Numbered from the stretch's first letter, positions 8,796-17,961 are shown. The stretch: 37,298 bases of DNA from an uncultured Bacteroidota bacterium (GCA_903917755.1 CAIXBT010000253.1:1-37298), one strand, 5' to 3'. Notes: generated from the letters alone by a model not told the origin. A program made the numbers and translations.

Positions 8796-10157
8796 TTAAT
8801 TAAAAAAATTCGTGCCTGTATAAAAATTGAGGTCTTCGAATGACTGCACCTTGTTATAATTGATGGTATTTAACTGAAGACTGTTTTGCTTATACGAATC
8901 ATAAAAATCAAGAAAGTCGAGCAGCCCAATATTTCGCACCTGATAGTTCTTGACCACTTCTCCGGCCAGCCTGTCAAAATCTCCCGAAAAAGCCGGATCG
9001 ATACTTTTAGTTAGGACCTCATTATCCAAAGCTTTCTGAAGTGAGCGGTAAACATTTTCCTCGAGCGTGGCTTCTACACTTTTCTGCGTAGCCATTGCAT
9101 TTTGGATATTATATTTCGCTGACTTGATATTGCCCTGATTATGGTTAAAAAACGGCAGGTCAATTGACAATCCGATCGTGGTGAGGTTATGTACATAACT
9201 ACCCTGCTGGTCATAACTGAAATTGAGCGATGGGTCAGGCACTCCCAGAGATCGCTGGTATTTCAGATTGATCTTATTGATCTCTGTATTTTCTTTGGCT
9301 ATCATCAGATCGGTCCTGTTGTGATATGCCGAATCGATCAGTGCGGCCAGAGGATATTTATGAGGGTCGAGTGTTTTTAAAGTTGCTGTATCTACCATTG
9401 GTATGATGAACTGGTGCCTGACCTGCAGCAGCAATCTTAATTCACTCTGCTGATCATTGATCTGATTTCTGAGATCGTTATACTCACTCCGCAGGCTATA
9501 TAGTTGTGCTTTGATCCTCACCACATCTTTTTCAGAGATATAGGCTTTGGCCTTTTGTGCGTCGTATGCATCTGCTATTTTTTGAAGGGCGTTGATTTCT
9601 GTATCGTATACCCGAGCAGACTGGAGCAAGTAGTATATATTGAAAAAATCTGAACGCAGCGTGTACTTCAATGTTCTGATCAGATCAAAAAACTGATATT
9701 CAGACAGGGTTGTATTCGCTTTGGCCAGTTTGATGGCGTTGTTCCTCTTGCCGGCTATCTGTATCAACTGCGAAAATCCAACTATTTCTTCACCGATCTC
9801 TGAACCGGGTGTCGGAAACCATCTCTTAGCAGTACTGTTATATAAAGTCTGAGAATAGGATGCATTAGGGTTTGGGAAAACCTTCGCTTGAATGATCAGC
9901 GCACGTGTAGCTTCGACATTATACTTCTGTGCCAGCAGTAAAAAATTACTATCCAGAAAGCTCCTTTCGCATTGACTCAGTGTGAGCCTTAGCGTATCAG
10001 TGTCTCCGGCCTTGCTTGAGTTTATGGCAGAAATGCAAAATACACTACACATAAATGCACCCAACGAGAGGTGTCTGCATATCTGCCCTAAAGAAGTATG
10101 TATAAAACTGAAGAAATCTACAACTTTCATAAAAACCAACCTGATCCGGTCTCTCAT
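8796..10157 (-). CDS. czcC: TolC-family outer-membrane efflux protein (CzcC-like)
   Basis: This protein of about 453 residues carries two outer-membrane-efflux (OEP) repeats of long coiled-coil helices. Typical features are ALIIQAKVFPNPNASYSQ near the N-terminus and IGLSIDLPFFNHNQGNIKSAK in the second repeat, the latter a hallmark of the CzcC/CusC branch in Bacteroidota. It forms the outer-membrane duct for the pump encoded downstream. An in-frame TTG at 10187 would add 10 residues. I chose the ATG at 10157; a further ATG at 10130 (MKVVDFF) gives a more ordinary signal peptide and is also possible. It is the first gene of the efflux operon, 79 bases after the kinase stop codon, with two candidate regulatory elements in that gap. 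Confidence 0.9.
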   Translation of the reverse strand: MRDRIRLVFMKVVDFFSFIHTSLGQICRHLSLGAFMCSVFCISAINSSKAGDTDTLRLTLSQCERSFLDSNFLLLAQKYNVEATRALIIQAKVFPNPNASYSQTLYNSTAKRWFPTPGSEIGEEIVGFSQLIQIAGKRNNAIKLAKANTTLSEYQFFDLIRTLKYTLRSDFFNIYYLLQSARVYDTEINALQKIADAYDAQKAKAYISEKDVVRIKAQLYSLRSEYNDLRNQINDQQSELRLLLQVRHQFIIPMVDTATLKTLDPHKYPLAALIDSAYHNRTDLMIAKENTEINKINLKYQRSLGVPDPSLNFSYDQQGSYVHNLTTIGLSIDLPFFNHNQGNIKSAKYNIQNAMATQKSVEATLEENVYRSLQKALDNEVLTKSIDPAFSGDFDRLAGEVVKNYQVRNIGLLDFLDFYDSYKQNSLQLNTINYNKVQSFEDLNFYTGTNFFN

Positions 10158-10160
10158 AAA

Positions 10161-10188
10161 CTTGCACCTTTTAAAATGGAAGTGCAAG
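10161..10188. promoter_or_regulatory. Inverted repeat CTTGCAC-N14-GTGCAAG ahead of the efflux operon
   Basis: Perfect 7-bp arms (10161-10167 and 10182-10188) flank a 14-base spacer containing TTTTAAAA. The repeat lies immediately upstream of the chosen ATG of the TolC-type gene. It could be an operator, or an mRNA hairpin that controls translation. There is no T-run after it, so a terminator is less likely. Confidence 0.4.
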
Positions 10189-10212
10189 ATTGCATCATAT
10201 TAATTAAATCAG

Positions 10213-10242
10213 CCTTAAAACAACCTTAAAAAAGGCTTAAAC
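10213..10242. promoter_or_regulatory. Three CTTAAA direct repeats at 11-bp period: candidate response-regulator box
   Basis: CCTTAAAA (10213-10220), CCTTAAAA (10224-10231) and GCTTAAAC (10235-10242) share the core CTTAAA at exactly 11-bp spacing, about one DNA turn. OmpR/PhoB-family regulators bind such tandem half-sites head to tail. The array lies 56-85 bases before the ATG of the first efflux gene and runs into the kinase stop codon. No TAnnTTTG box is present between the array and the gene, as expected for an activator-dependent promoter. Confidence 0.5.
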
Positions 10243-11601
10243 TTTAAAGGTGACCTTGATCTGATTGAAATTGGGGATGTTAATATTATATAATATTTCA
10301 GCTTCGTTGTATTGCAGTATTCTCTTCACGATGCTGAGTCCAAGCCCGAAACCCTTGCTCTGTATAGCATTGCTACCTCTCACAAACGGATCAAATAATT
10401 CATATGTGTTTTTTACATCAGGTGTCTTGCCGGTGTTTTCAAAAAAAAGGTCAATGGATTTTTCCTCCTGAATTATCTTTATAAACACCTCTTTGGTATC
10501 GGAATAAAGATATGCGTTTTTCAATAAATTATTGATCGCGATCTTCAGCAGCGACTCATCTCCCCGCACTTCCAGTTTGTCTTCGGCATTGGTTTCGTTG
10601 ATGATCTCAAAATGGATCTTCAGATCCGGATAGAACTTCTTTAAAAATTCTGAGCTGCTGAAAATGATCTCATCTATCCTTACGTTAGTAAAAGATTTTG
10701 ATGGATTTTCTTTTTCGAGTTTAGAGAGGATGAGCAGTGATGTGACGATGTCTGAGAGCTGCTGCGTATCTTCATTGATACTGGCCAGAATAGGTATATA
10801 TTTAGCCGGAAAATCCGGATTCTGCATCAGGTTTTCGAGTTGAGCGCTGATCTTCGACAGGGGTGTGCGTAGCTCATGAGAAGCACTGCCCACGAAACTT
10901 TTTTGGTATTGAAAAGATTTTTCGATCCTGTCGATCATCATATTAAATGCCCTGGTCAGCTCCGTGATCTCGTCTTTTCGCCCCTTATCTTCTATACGGG
11001 TACTTAGATTATTTTCCGATATATTCTGCACCTTGCCTTTGAATACATCCAGCGGGGTCAGCGCCTCTTTGCTTAGATAGAATGAGAGTATCCATACCAG
11101 TACTAAGCCTATCACAAAGGCGGCAAGAAAGAGATATTTGAGATATACCAGATTTCGATTGCCAAACTTATCTTCGGCAGATATGAGTACGAGGTATACC
11201 TTGCCTTGATAGGTACTTTCGATCCCGACTATGTCATACTCATTCTCGGTCATGTAGATATAGTCTTCATCCTGTATCCTTTTGAGCAGTTTGCTATCCC
11301 AGTTTATCACTGCGTCATCTATACTGCTATATATGAGTTTAAAGCTATCGTTAAAGATGAGTACCTTTTCATTATACAGGTTATTGATCGTGTTTGAATC
11401 GATCAGTTTCAGCAGCTGATAGTCTACCTGCTTGACCTCCACGAGCAGTTTGAGTGTGGTCTGGGCCTTTTCTTTCAGCCTGTTTTGGATCTCTTCCTTT
11501 CTGAAATTAGCAAACTGTGTATAGACCAAAAACAGCATCGTAGCCAGAATGACTGAATAGAGTATGCTGAAAGAAATTGAGAATCGCTGCTTTAAGTTCA
11601 T
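10237..11601 (-). CDS. Sensor histidine kinase, HAMP type (metal-sensing candidate)
   Basis: This 454-residue inner-membrane kinase has TM1 at about 10-30, a periplasmic sensor domain (31-152) and TM2 at about 153-175. A HAMP linker and the HisKA domain follow, with phosphoacceptor H242 in SASHELRTPLSK, and then the HATPase domain. The N-box asparagine is N362 in NLLKNA. The G1 box is degenerate (FFENTGKTPD in place of DxGxG), while the G2 box GFGLGLSIV (417-425) is intact; this pattern is common in Bacteroidota kinases. The periplasmic domain lacks His/Cys clusters, so the metal ligand is not evident. It lies 75 bases downstream of the response regulator and directly upstream of the efflux genes, which suggests it senses the pump's substrate. 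Confidence 0.93.
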   Translation of the reverse strand: MNLKQRFSISFSILYSVILATMLFLVYTQFANFRKEEIQNRLKEKAQTTLKLLVEVKQVDYQLLKLIDSNTINNLYNEKVLIFNDSFKLIYSSIDDAVINWDSKLLKRIQDEDYIYMTENEYDIVGIESTYQGKVYLVLISAEDKFGNRNLVYLKYLFLAAFVIGLVLVWILSFYLSKEALTPLDVFKGKVQNISENNLSTRIEDKGRKDEITELTRAFNMMIDRIEKSFQYQKSFVGSASHELRTPLSKISAQLENLMQNPDFPAKYIPILASINEDTQQLSDIVTSLLILSKLEKENPSKSFTNVRIDEIIFSSSEFLKKFYPDLKIHFEIINETNAEDKLEVRGDESLLKIAINNLLKNAYLYSDTKEVFIKIIQEEKSIDLFFENTGKTPDVKNTYELFDPFVRGSNAIQSKGFGLGLSIVKRILQYNEAEILYNINIPNFNQIKVTFKV

Positions 11602-11676
11602 CAGAAAATATTTATTCTGCCGGAGCAGAGATGCTTATTGCAATATAAAATTTGTCATTTGTAAACTCATACAAAA

Positions 11677-12363
11677 TCAATTTCCCTTTAAGTAATAACC
11701 AAAACCCGGTCGTGTATGGATCAGCTTATCATCATGGCCTTTATCGATTTTATTTCTGAGAAAATTGATATAGACCTCAATTGTATTGGTACCGGTGTCA
11801 AAATTGATATCCCATACCTGCTCGGATATGGTCTGCTTGGAGACCGGACGGCCCTTTGCTCTGGCCAGTAGCTCTAACAGACGAAATTCCTTGGGGGTCA
11901 ATTCAATGGCCTGTCCATTTCGGTTCACAGACATCTGAGATGTATTTATGGTCAGATCGTCTACTACTATCAGGTCATCCGGGTCTGTCTGCTGCTGTCC
12001 GGATCTTCTGATCAGCGCATTGATCCGTGCCGTCAGTTCATCAAAATGAAAGGGCTTGACCAGATAATCGTCTGCACCGATATTGAGCGCCTCTACTTTG
12101 TCATTCACATCGCCGAATGCTGTAAGCATAAGAATGGGAGTCGACCTATCCTCCAGTCTCACCTTTTTGCAAACTTCTAACCCATTGAGAGAAGGGACAT
12201 TGATATCCAGGATCAGTATATCATATTTATTGGCAGGTATGTATTTGAATACCGCCTGACCATCGTATGCTATGTCACAGACGCAGCTTTGTGCCACAAA
12301 ATACTGCCTTATCTCGCTTGCGAGCTTGGGGTCATCTTCCAGCAAAAGGATATTGAGCTTCAT
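11677..12363 (-). CDS. OmpR/PhoB-family response regulator
   Basis: This 228-residue two-domain regulator has a receiver domain (1-115) with acidic pocket E9/D10/D11, phosphoacceptor D53 (LILDINVP), T81 and K103 (LVKPF). The C-terminal winged helix (about 130-226) contains ELTPKEFRLLELLARAKGRPVSKQTI and the closing motif HTRPGFGYYLK. Every residue needed for phosphotransfer is present. It is the first gene of the regulator-kinase-efflux series and is most likely the activator of the operon starting at 10157. The upstream gap to the divergent lipase gene (12364-12528) holds a 15-bp palindrome at 12458-12472. The CTTAAA boxes seen before the efflux genes are not repeated here, so autoregulation is not supported by the same motif. 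Confidence 0.94.
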   Translation of the reverse strand: MKLNILLLEDDPKLASEIRQYFVAQSCVCDIAYDGQAVFKYIPANKYDILILDINVPSLNGLEVCKKVRLEDRSTPILMLTAFGDVNDKVEALNIGADDYLVKPFHFDELTARINALIRRSGQQQTDPDDLIVVDDLTINTSQMSVNRNGQAIELTPKEFRLLELLARAKGRPVSKQTISEQVWDINFDTGTNTIEVYINFLRNKIDKGHDDKLIHTRPGFGYYLKGN

Positions 12364-12457
12364 ATGCCGAAGGTAAGAAAAAGCGAATACAGGATACTGA
12401 TATTAATTTGAAATGAGCATCCGATTACTCCCGAGGGAAAATGAGTCTTTACCTAAA

Positions 12458-12472
12458 ACTTTTTTAAAAAGT
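12458..12472. promoter_or_regulatory. 15-bp palindrome ACTTTTTTAAAAAGT between divergent genes
   Basis: This is a perfect inverted repeat (7-bp arms around one base) in the gap between the response regulator and the lipase-like gene. It is entirely A/T in its core, so chance occurrence is plausible. It could be an operator or a curved or rigid A/T tract. Confidence 0.25.
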
Positions 12473-12528
12473 AAATGTTAGGCAAATGTTATCAGGGAAT
12501 ATTTCCATATTTGATACAAATTAAGATA

Positions 12529-13971
12529 ATGAAAAAAATAGCTGTACTTTCTCTGTTTGTATTGTCCTTTACTGTTTCCTTTTCTCAAAGGATCGTCAAC
12601 AAAATATGGCTTAAAACATTCACTGCTCAGCAGATCGACTCTATTCTCAGCGCAAACGGCGTTCCCAATATTTTCGGCAACACATACGACATCGATGTTT
12701 ACAGACTGATATATAATACTGTCAGCTATGACAGTACTGCTATCACTGCTTCAGGTATGATGGTGGTACCCAGAAATAAAAGCTGCAAATTTCCGATGGC
12801 AGTCTACCATCACGGTACAGAGAGCGCCAAAACCGAGGCCCCGTCTTATTTGGGCGGTCAGGAGCCGGTGATCGGCATGGTCATGGCTTCAATAGGTTAT
12901 GTAGTAGCAGAACCGGATTATCTGGGTCTGGGAGATGGTCCAGGACTGCATCCATATCAACATGCACAGACAGAGGCCAGTGCTTCGATAGATATGCTGC
13001 GTTCCGTCAGGGAATATTGTGACTCGGCAGGTATCCGCAGAAACGGACAACTGTTTCTGATGGGATACTCTCAGGGTGGACACGCTTGTATGGCTACACA
13101 CCGTACTATCCAAAATCAGCTCCATGGCGAATTTAACGTGACTGCTGCTGTGCCTATGTCGGGAGCCTATGACATGTCCGGCGTGATGATCAATACCATG
13201 CTATCTGATACACCTTATTCACAGCCCGGCTATCTGGCAGATCTTATTATTTCATGGAACCCCATCTACCATCTATACGATTCTATTCAGCAGGCTTTCG
13301 TAGCTCCTTATGATACTACATTGCCTCGTCTGCTGGATGGCAATCACGGCATCAACTATCTCAACAACGCCATGCCGAGTGTGGCGAAACACGCTTTCAC
13401 TGCCGGCGAGCTTGATACATTTGTTAATAATCCCAATTCTAGAGCAAGAAAGGCACTCAAGGAAAACGACGTGTTTGACTGGTTGCCACTCTGCCCGGTC
13501 AAGATACTTTTCTGTAAGGCCGATCAGTATGTACCATATATGAATTCCGTAGTGGCTATCAATAAACTGAGACAGAATGGATGCACTCTCTGCGATACAT
13601 TGGATGTGGACCCCAGCCTGAATCACGTACCATGTGCTCAGCCAGCTATTCTGAAAGCCAAACAGTTTTTTGATCTTTTCAGATCGATCGATAGCTGCAA
13701 TGCGCTAGGCATCAACGACCCGTTAAGCAATGCGATAATCAGTGTTTATCCTAATCCGGCTAAGGAAAAACTCAATATAGAGGCCTATTTCAGCGACCTG
13801 AGCTTCACGGCAGCCTTCTATGATATGGAAGGCCGAAAAGTGCAGGATATCGCTTTGAATAATGGCATCAATATCATATCTCTGAGCGATATGAATACCG
13901 GCGTTTATATCCTGAAGATCACCGACAGCAATGGTACAAGCCGTATCAGCAAGGTGACGGTAACTAAGTAA
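12529..13971 (+). CDS. Secreted lipase-like alpha/beta hydrolase with T9SS sorting domain
   Basis: From the ATG at 12529 this is a 480-residue protein beginning with a clear signal peptide (MKKIAVLSLFVLSFTVSFSQ). The hydrolase domain resembles secretory lipases: an oxyanion-type VYHHGTES segment, AEPDYLGLGDGPGLHPY, nucleophile S181 in GYSQGG, a probable acid D332 (CKADQYVP) and histidine H366 (LNHVPCA). Residues about 401-480 form a type-A T9SS C-terminal domain (ISVYPNPAKEKLNIEA ... MNTGVYILKITDSNG ... KVTVTK), so the enzyme is exported across the outer membrane and is released or surface-anchored. An upstream in-frame ATG at 12475 would bury the signal peptide and is rejected. A near-consensus promoter box CATATTTG lies at 12506-12513. 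The substrate (ester or lipid) is not determined. Confidence 0.88.
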   Translation: MKKIAVLSLFVLSFTVSFSQRIVNKIWLKTFTAQQIDSILSANGVPNIFGNTYDIDVYRLIYNTVSYDSTAITASGMMVVPRNKSCKFPMAVYHHGTESAKTEAPSYLGGQEPVIGMVMASIGYVVAEPDYLGLGDGPGLHPYQHAQTEASASIDMLRSVREYCDSAGIRRNGQLFLMGYSQGGHACMATHRTIQNQLHGEFNVTAAVPMSGAYDMSGVMINTMLSDTPYSQPGYLADLIISWNPIYHLYDSIQQAFVAPYDTTLPRLLDGNHGINYLNNAMPSVAKHAFTAGELDTFVNNPNSRARKALKENDVFDWLPLCPVKILFCKADQYVPYMNSVVAINKLRQNGCTLCDTLDVDPSLNHVPCAQPAILKAKQFFDLFRSIDSCNALGINDPLSNAIISVYPNPAKEKLNIEAYFSDLSFTAAFYDMEGRKVQDIALNNGINIISLSDMNTGVYILKITDSNGTSRISKVTVTK

Positions 13972-14094
13972 TCGATCATGTCAGAAATTATTTTTATTTC
14001 CTGATTCGAGGAGATTGATTTGTATTCCCAGTCAACCGTGGCTAACAACAGTCACCCGATTTTATCTATATTCGCCTCACAAAATTTAAAGACA

Positions 14095-15234
14095 ATGGAT
14101 TTCTCCTTATCAGAAGAGCATTTAATGATTCGCAAAGCCGCAAGAGACTTTGCTCAGAATATATGTAAACCGGGTGTGATAGAGCGCGACAGCGACCAGG
14201 TATGGCCGGCTGAACAGGTCAAAGGAATGGCCGATCTGGGTTTTCTCGGTATGATGGTCGACCCTAAATATGGCGGCGCTGGACTGGATACACTGAGCTA
14301 TGTAATAGCACTGGAAGAGATCTCAAAAATAGACAACTCATCTTCCGTCCTCATGTCGGTCAATAACTCTCTGGTCTGCTGGGGCCTCCAGGAGTTTGGT
14401 ACAGAAGAACAAAAGCAAAAATATCTGGTGCCGCTGGCAAAGGGTGAAAAACTGGGCGCATTCTGCCTTTCAGAGCCTGAGGCAGGCAGCGATGCCACTC
14501 ACCAGCGCACTACTGCAGTAGATATGGGGGATCACTATATCCTCAATGGTACAAAGAACTGGATCACTAACGGAGGCTGCGCTTCCGTCTATCTGGTCAT
14601 AGCACACACAGACCCGTCTAAAGGACCTAAAGGCATCAATGTGCTGATCGTAGAGAAGGGCATGGAGGGATTCATAGTCGGTAAGAAAGAAGATAAACTC
14701 GGTATTCGTTCATCTGATACACACACCTTGCTGTTTAACGATGTGAAAGTCCCCAAAGCCAATCGCATAGGCGATGATGGTTTCGGTTTTAAATTTGCCA
14801 TGAAGACATTGGCCGGCGGACGTATCGGTATCGCTGCTCAGGCACTTGGTATCGCTGCCGGTTCATACGAGCTGGCCGCTGCTTATTCACAGCAGCGCAA
14901 AGCCTTCAACAAAGAGATCATACAGCATCAGGCCATAGCTTTCAAGCTCGCCGATATGGCCACGGAGATCGAAGCTGCACGTCTGCTGGTCTATAAGGCT
15001 GCTGCGCTCAAAGATGCACACGAGAATTATGATATAGCAAGTTCTATGGCTAAAGTATTCGCTTCAGAAACGGCTATGAAGACCGCTATCGAGGCGGTAC
15101 AAATACACGGGGGATATGGCTTTGTGAAAGAATATCATGTGGAACGTCTAATGCGTGATGCTAAGATCACTCAGATATATGAGGGCACATCTGAAGTACA
15201 GCGCATCGTAATCTCAAGAGGCATTCTGGCTTAA
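14095..15234 (+). CDS. Acyl-CoA dehydrogenase
   Basis: This 379-residue FAD enzyme catalyses alpha,beta-dehydrogenation of short- or medium-chain acyl-CoA and passes electrons to ETF. The family landmarks are all present: N-terminal MDFSLSEEHLMIRKAARDFA, the FAD-contacting AFCLSEPEAGSDA and NGTKNWITNG, QHQAIAFKLADMA, IHGGYGFVKEYHVERLMRDAKITQ split across the C-terminal helices, and the catalytic glutamate E363 in IYEGTSEVQR. That position is typical of short/medium-chain enzymes rather than isovaleryl- or long-chain types. The ATG at 14095 gives the family-standard N-terminus; an in-frame TTG at 14020 is rejected. A near-consensus promoter box TATATTCG is at 14067-14074. Its stop codon is 2 bases from that of the convergent M1 peptidase gene. 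Confidence 0.94.
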   Translation: MDFSLSEEHLMIRKAARDFAQNICKPGVIERDSDQVWPAEQVKGMADLGFLGMMVDPKYGGAGLDTLSYVIALEEISKIDNSSSVLMSVNNSLVCWGLQEFGTEEQKQKYLVPLAKGEKLGAFCLSEPEAGSDATHQRTTAVDMGDHYILNGTKNWITNGGCASVYLVIAHTDPSKGPKGINVLIVEKGMEGFIVGKKEDKLGIRSSDTHTLLFNDVKVPKANRIGDDGFGFKFAMKTLAGGRIGIAAQALGIAAGSYELAAAYSQQRKAFNKEIIQHQAIAFKLADMATEIEAARLLVYKAAALKDAHENYDIASSMAKVFASETAMKTAIEAVQIHGGYGFVKEYHVERLMRDAKITQIYEGTSEVQRIVISRGILA

Positions 15235-15236
15235 GC

Positions 15237-17852
15237 TCAATTCTTTTTCATTTCTGCCAAAGCTGCTTTGGCATGTGCTGACACATGCTCCGCAGTGGAT
15301 AATAGTGTTCTGACTTTCTTCAGATCGTATTTGGATCTTGTCTTTTTATCAGAGTTCAGTACTCCCTCATACATCACTTTTTCGCGCTCATAGTAGTCTT
15401 TGATACGACCTATAGCACCGAGGCCAAACATATGCAACTGCTTATTGTCGTCCTTATCGCCCATTACCATCGCCCTGATCGTATCAATACCGGATTCTGC
15501 CATTGCAGGATTCATTCTGGTCAGAAAATTAGCATAATGATAAAGCAGGAAAGAGTGCTGAAAACCTTGTTCACCTCTGAGCTTTCTTATGAAATAACTA
15601 TTATAAGTTGAGTCACCAAGATTAGCATTGATAGTATAAACGGCGTTTTTCATTTCAAACACAGTCTCATTATCAAAAAGCTTGGCAGCCTCCAGCCCTT
15701 TAGCTGTATCAAGTTTGCTCAGCACGGTGAGTGAAGTGGAAGCTACGAGATAAGATGAATCGCCAAGATACTTTTCGATCACAGGAATGAATTTCTTTGC
15801 TTTCTGCCTTCCGAATGTCTCGATCACCGCCGCACGCACAGATGATATAGAATCAGACTCAAGTACTTTTTTCAGCAATGACAATACAGAATCTTTGATG
15901 CCGGAATTGATAAAGATATTTCTCGCGGCTATAGCCCTGATGCTTTCGGAGGGGTCTCTCAGCGCCTCCCGATACACCAATACGGCATCATAGTTTTTTT
16001 CCTGACGCCTATGCAGCGAGTCGATCGCTTCGCGTTTCTGCATGTAGTTAGATGCATTCCGATATTGGAATATATAGTCTTTTGCACTTTTATTTTCATA
16101 CTTCTCACATAGCAGGATACGCTCTCCGTCTGCGTCTATCAGGTCCGGACGACCGACAGCTTTAAAGGCAAATGTCTGAGTCTTTTTCTTCAATACTACC
16201 TTGTGCGATTCAACTATTGCACCATAATGAATATCTATGGTGAAAGGTAATTCATATGTAAGCCAAGTATCCGTGTTATGCTTCTGGCTTACTTTGACAT
16301 AAACACTGTCTCTCGTAGAGCTATATTCAAAATTCAATATCGGATGCCCGTTATTGAAAAACCATTGATTGAAAAACCAATTCATATCACGACCGGTCAC
16401 CTCCTCAAACGCCATGCGCAGTTGGGCTACTTCCGCAGCTTTAAACTGATTGGTTTTCAAATACAGATTTAATGATTTGAAGAAGGCTTCATCTCCCACT
16501 ATATTTCTAAGCATATGCAGTATCCGGCCTCCCTTTTCATAAGTATGAATATCAAAGACCTCTTCTCTGTCTTCATACTTATAGCGCACCAGATCTACAT
16601 TCTTTCCTCTGTGAGACTCGCCCATATATTTCTCAAATGCCTGACGGTTCTTCCAGTCAGCATTTTCTTTGCCATACTTATATTCATTCCAAAGATACTC
16701 ACCATAGTCAGCGAAAGATTCATTCACAGTGACATTGCTCCAGCTACGGCAGGTGACCAGATCTCCAAACCACTGATGAAATAATTCATGCGAAATGTAA
16801 TCATGATAATCTTCATCCAGCATCTGACGAGATGTGCGGTTCAGATTCTCGCCGTGCAGAGTGGCGGTAGTATTTTCCATTGCGCCGCTCACATAGTCTC
16901 GTGCCACTACCTGAGAATATTTAGGCCATGGATAATCTATGCCTAATCGCTTTGAGAAAAACTCGATCATCTCAGGGGTTTGCCCGAAAAGTTTTTTGGC
17001 ATAAGGAGCAAACTTGTGCTCTACATAATAATTGACTTCTCTATCTCTCCATTTATCTTTTATGACCTCAAACTCACCGACAGCCATCATAAAAAGATAG
17101 GTAGAATGCGGCAGGTCCATCTTCCAATAGTCAGTTCTGGTACCATTCCCATTGTCCTGTTGCGATACCAGCACGCCGTTTGAGAGAGTAGTATATTTTT
17201 TATCTACCGTGATGTATATCTCATCGGTGCATTTGAAGTTCGGTTTGTCAAAAGTCGGAAACCAATTTGAGTTTGATTCAGTTTCTCCCTGAGTCCATAT
17301 CTCTTTTGGTTTTTCAGGATCCTTGCCCAGAGGGTTTATGAAATAAAGGCCCTTATCCTCCTGAATGGCCTGAGAGCCTGCACTTTTGTGGTCATTTGGT
17401 TTGGCTTTGTAGTCGATGAATACCGTATAGGTCTCATCAGCCTTATATTCCTTGTCAAGATGAATATTGAGTTTCAGTGTATCATAAGTGAAACTGAGTG
17501 GCGACCTGCCACCATCAGGTTTTATGAGTTCTACTTTGTAAATATCCATGTGCTTGGCATCGAGTTCAAGCGTGGTCTGAGGGTAGAAATGCGGCTTGAC
17601 AGTTAGGTATGCTTTGCCATACATCCATTGATGTTCCCAATCGAAATTCACTTCCAGTTTAGTATGTATCAGATCATGAACCTTGGTAGCTGCTGCACGA
17701 TATGGATTATCTCTCGATACTGTGATCTGCATCGTATCAAGGACTATGGCATGCTTCTCATCATAGCCGGCTTTGGGAGTCTTGCAGGAAAATAAAGTCG
17801 CAGCGAGTATGATAAAACAGAAAAATGCTTTAATAGAATGATTGAGGCGCAA
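15237..17852 (-). CDS. M1 family aminopeptidase lipoprotein
   Basis: This 871-residue zinc aminopeptidase removes N-terminal residues from peptides in the periplasm or on the surface. The N-terminus is a lipoprotein signal with the lipobox cysteine at C23 (AATLFSC). The exopeptidase motif GAMEN is at 323-327, the zinc site is HELFH at 355-359, and the third ligand E378 is in NESF. Residues after about 620 form a HEAT-like helical domain. The start must be a TTG at 17852: there is no in-frame ATG between the upstream stop and residue 41, and a start further in would remove the signal peptide. It follows the TPR protein gene by 109 bases on the same strand and is tail-to-tail with the acyl-CoA dehydrogenase gene. 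Confidence 0.92.
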   Translation of the reverse strand: MRLNHSIKAFFCFIILAATLFSCKTPKAGYDEKHAIVLDTMQITVSRDNPYRAAATKVHDLIHTKLEVNFDWEHQWMYGKAYLTVKPHFYPQTTLELDAKHMDIYKVELIKPDGGRSPLSFTYDTLKLNIHLDKEYKADETYTVFIDYKAKPNDHKSAGSQAIQEDKGLYFINPLGKDPEKPKEIWTQGETESNSNWFPTFDKPNFKCTDEIYITVDKKYTTLSNGVLVSQQDNGNGTRTDYWKMDLPHSTYLFMMAVGEFEVIKDKWRDREVNYYVEHKFAPYAKKLFGQTPEMIEFFSKRLGIDYPWPKYSQVVARDYVSGAMENTTATLHGENLNRTSRQMLDEDYHDYISHELFHQWFGDLVTCRSWSNVTVNESFADYGEYLWNEYKYGKENADWKNRQAFEKYMGESHRGKNVDLVRYKYEDREEVFDIHTYEKGGRILHMLRNIVGDEAFFKSLNLYLKTNQFKAAEVAQLRMAFEEVTGRDMNWFFNQWFFNNGHPILNFEYSSTRDSVYVKVSQKHNTDTWLTYELPFTIDIHYGAIVESHKVVLKKKTQTFAFKAVGRPDLIDADGERILLCEKYENKSAKDYIFQYRNASNYMQKREAIDSLHRRQEKNYDAVLVYREALRDPSESIRAIAARNIFINSGIKDSVLSLLKKVLESDSISSVRAAVIETFGRQKAKKFIPVIEKYLGDSSYLVASTSLTVLSKLDTAKGLEAAKLFDNETVFEMKNAVYTINANLGDSTYNSYFIRKLRGEQGFQHSFLLYHYANFLTRMNPAMAESGIDTIRAMVMGDKDDNKQLHMFGLGAIGRIKDYYEREKVMYEGVLNSDKKTRSKYDLKKVRTLLSTAEHVSAHAKAALAEMKKN

Positions 17853-17961
17853 GGATTGATATTTTAAGATTGACTGATTTCGTGATATTTAGGCCAAAAG
17901 AACTGAAAATATCCTAAAACCTCTATGTGTAAAAACAGAATTAAGTATTATTCTGATCACC

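Noticed and set aside
10237-12363. Orphan two-component system unrelated to its neighbours
   Set aside because: Same strand, direct adjacency to the efflux genes and the boxed array between them make a link to efflux the simpler reading.
12475-12528. Upstream ATG at 12475 as the start of the lipase-like gene
   Set aside because: It would put 18 extra residues before a clean signal peptide beginning at 12529.
15225-15245. Terminator between the convergent acyl-CoA dehydrogenase and M1 peptidase genes
   Set aside because: Only two bases separate the stop codons and I could not find a hairpin with a T-run there.
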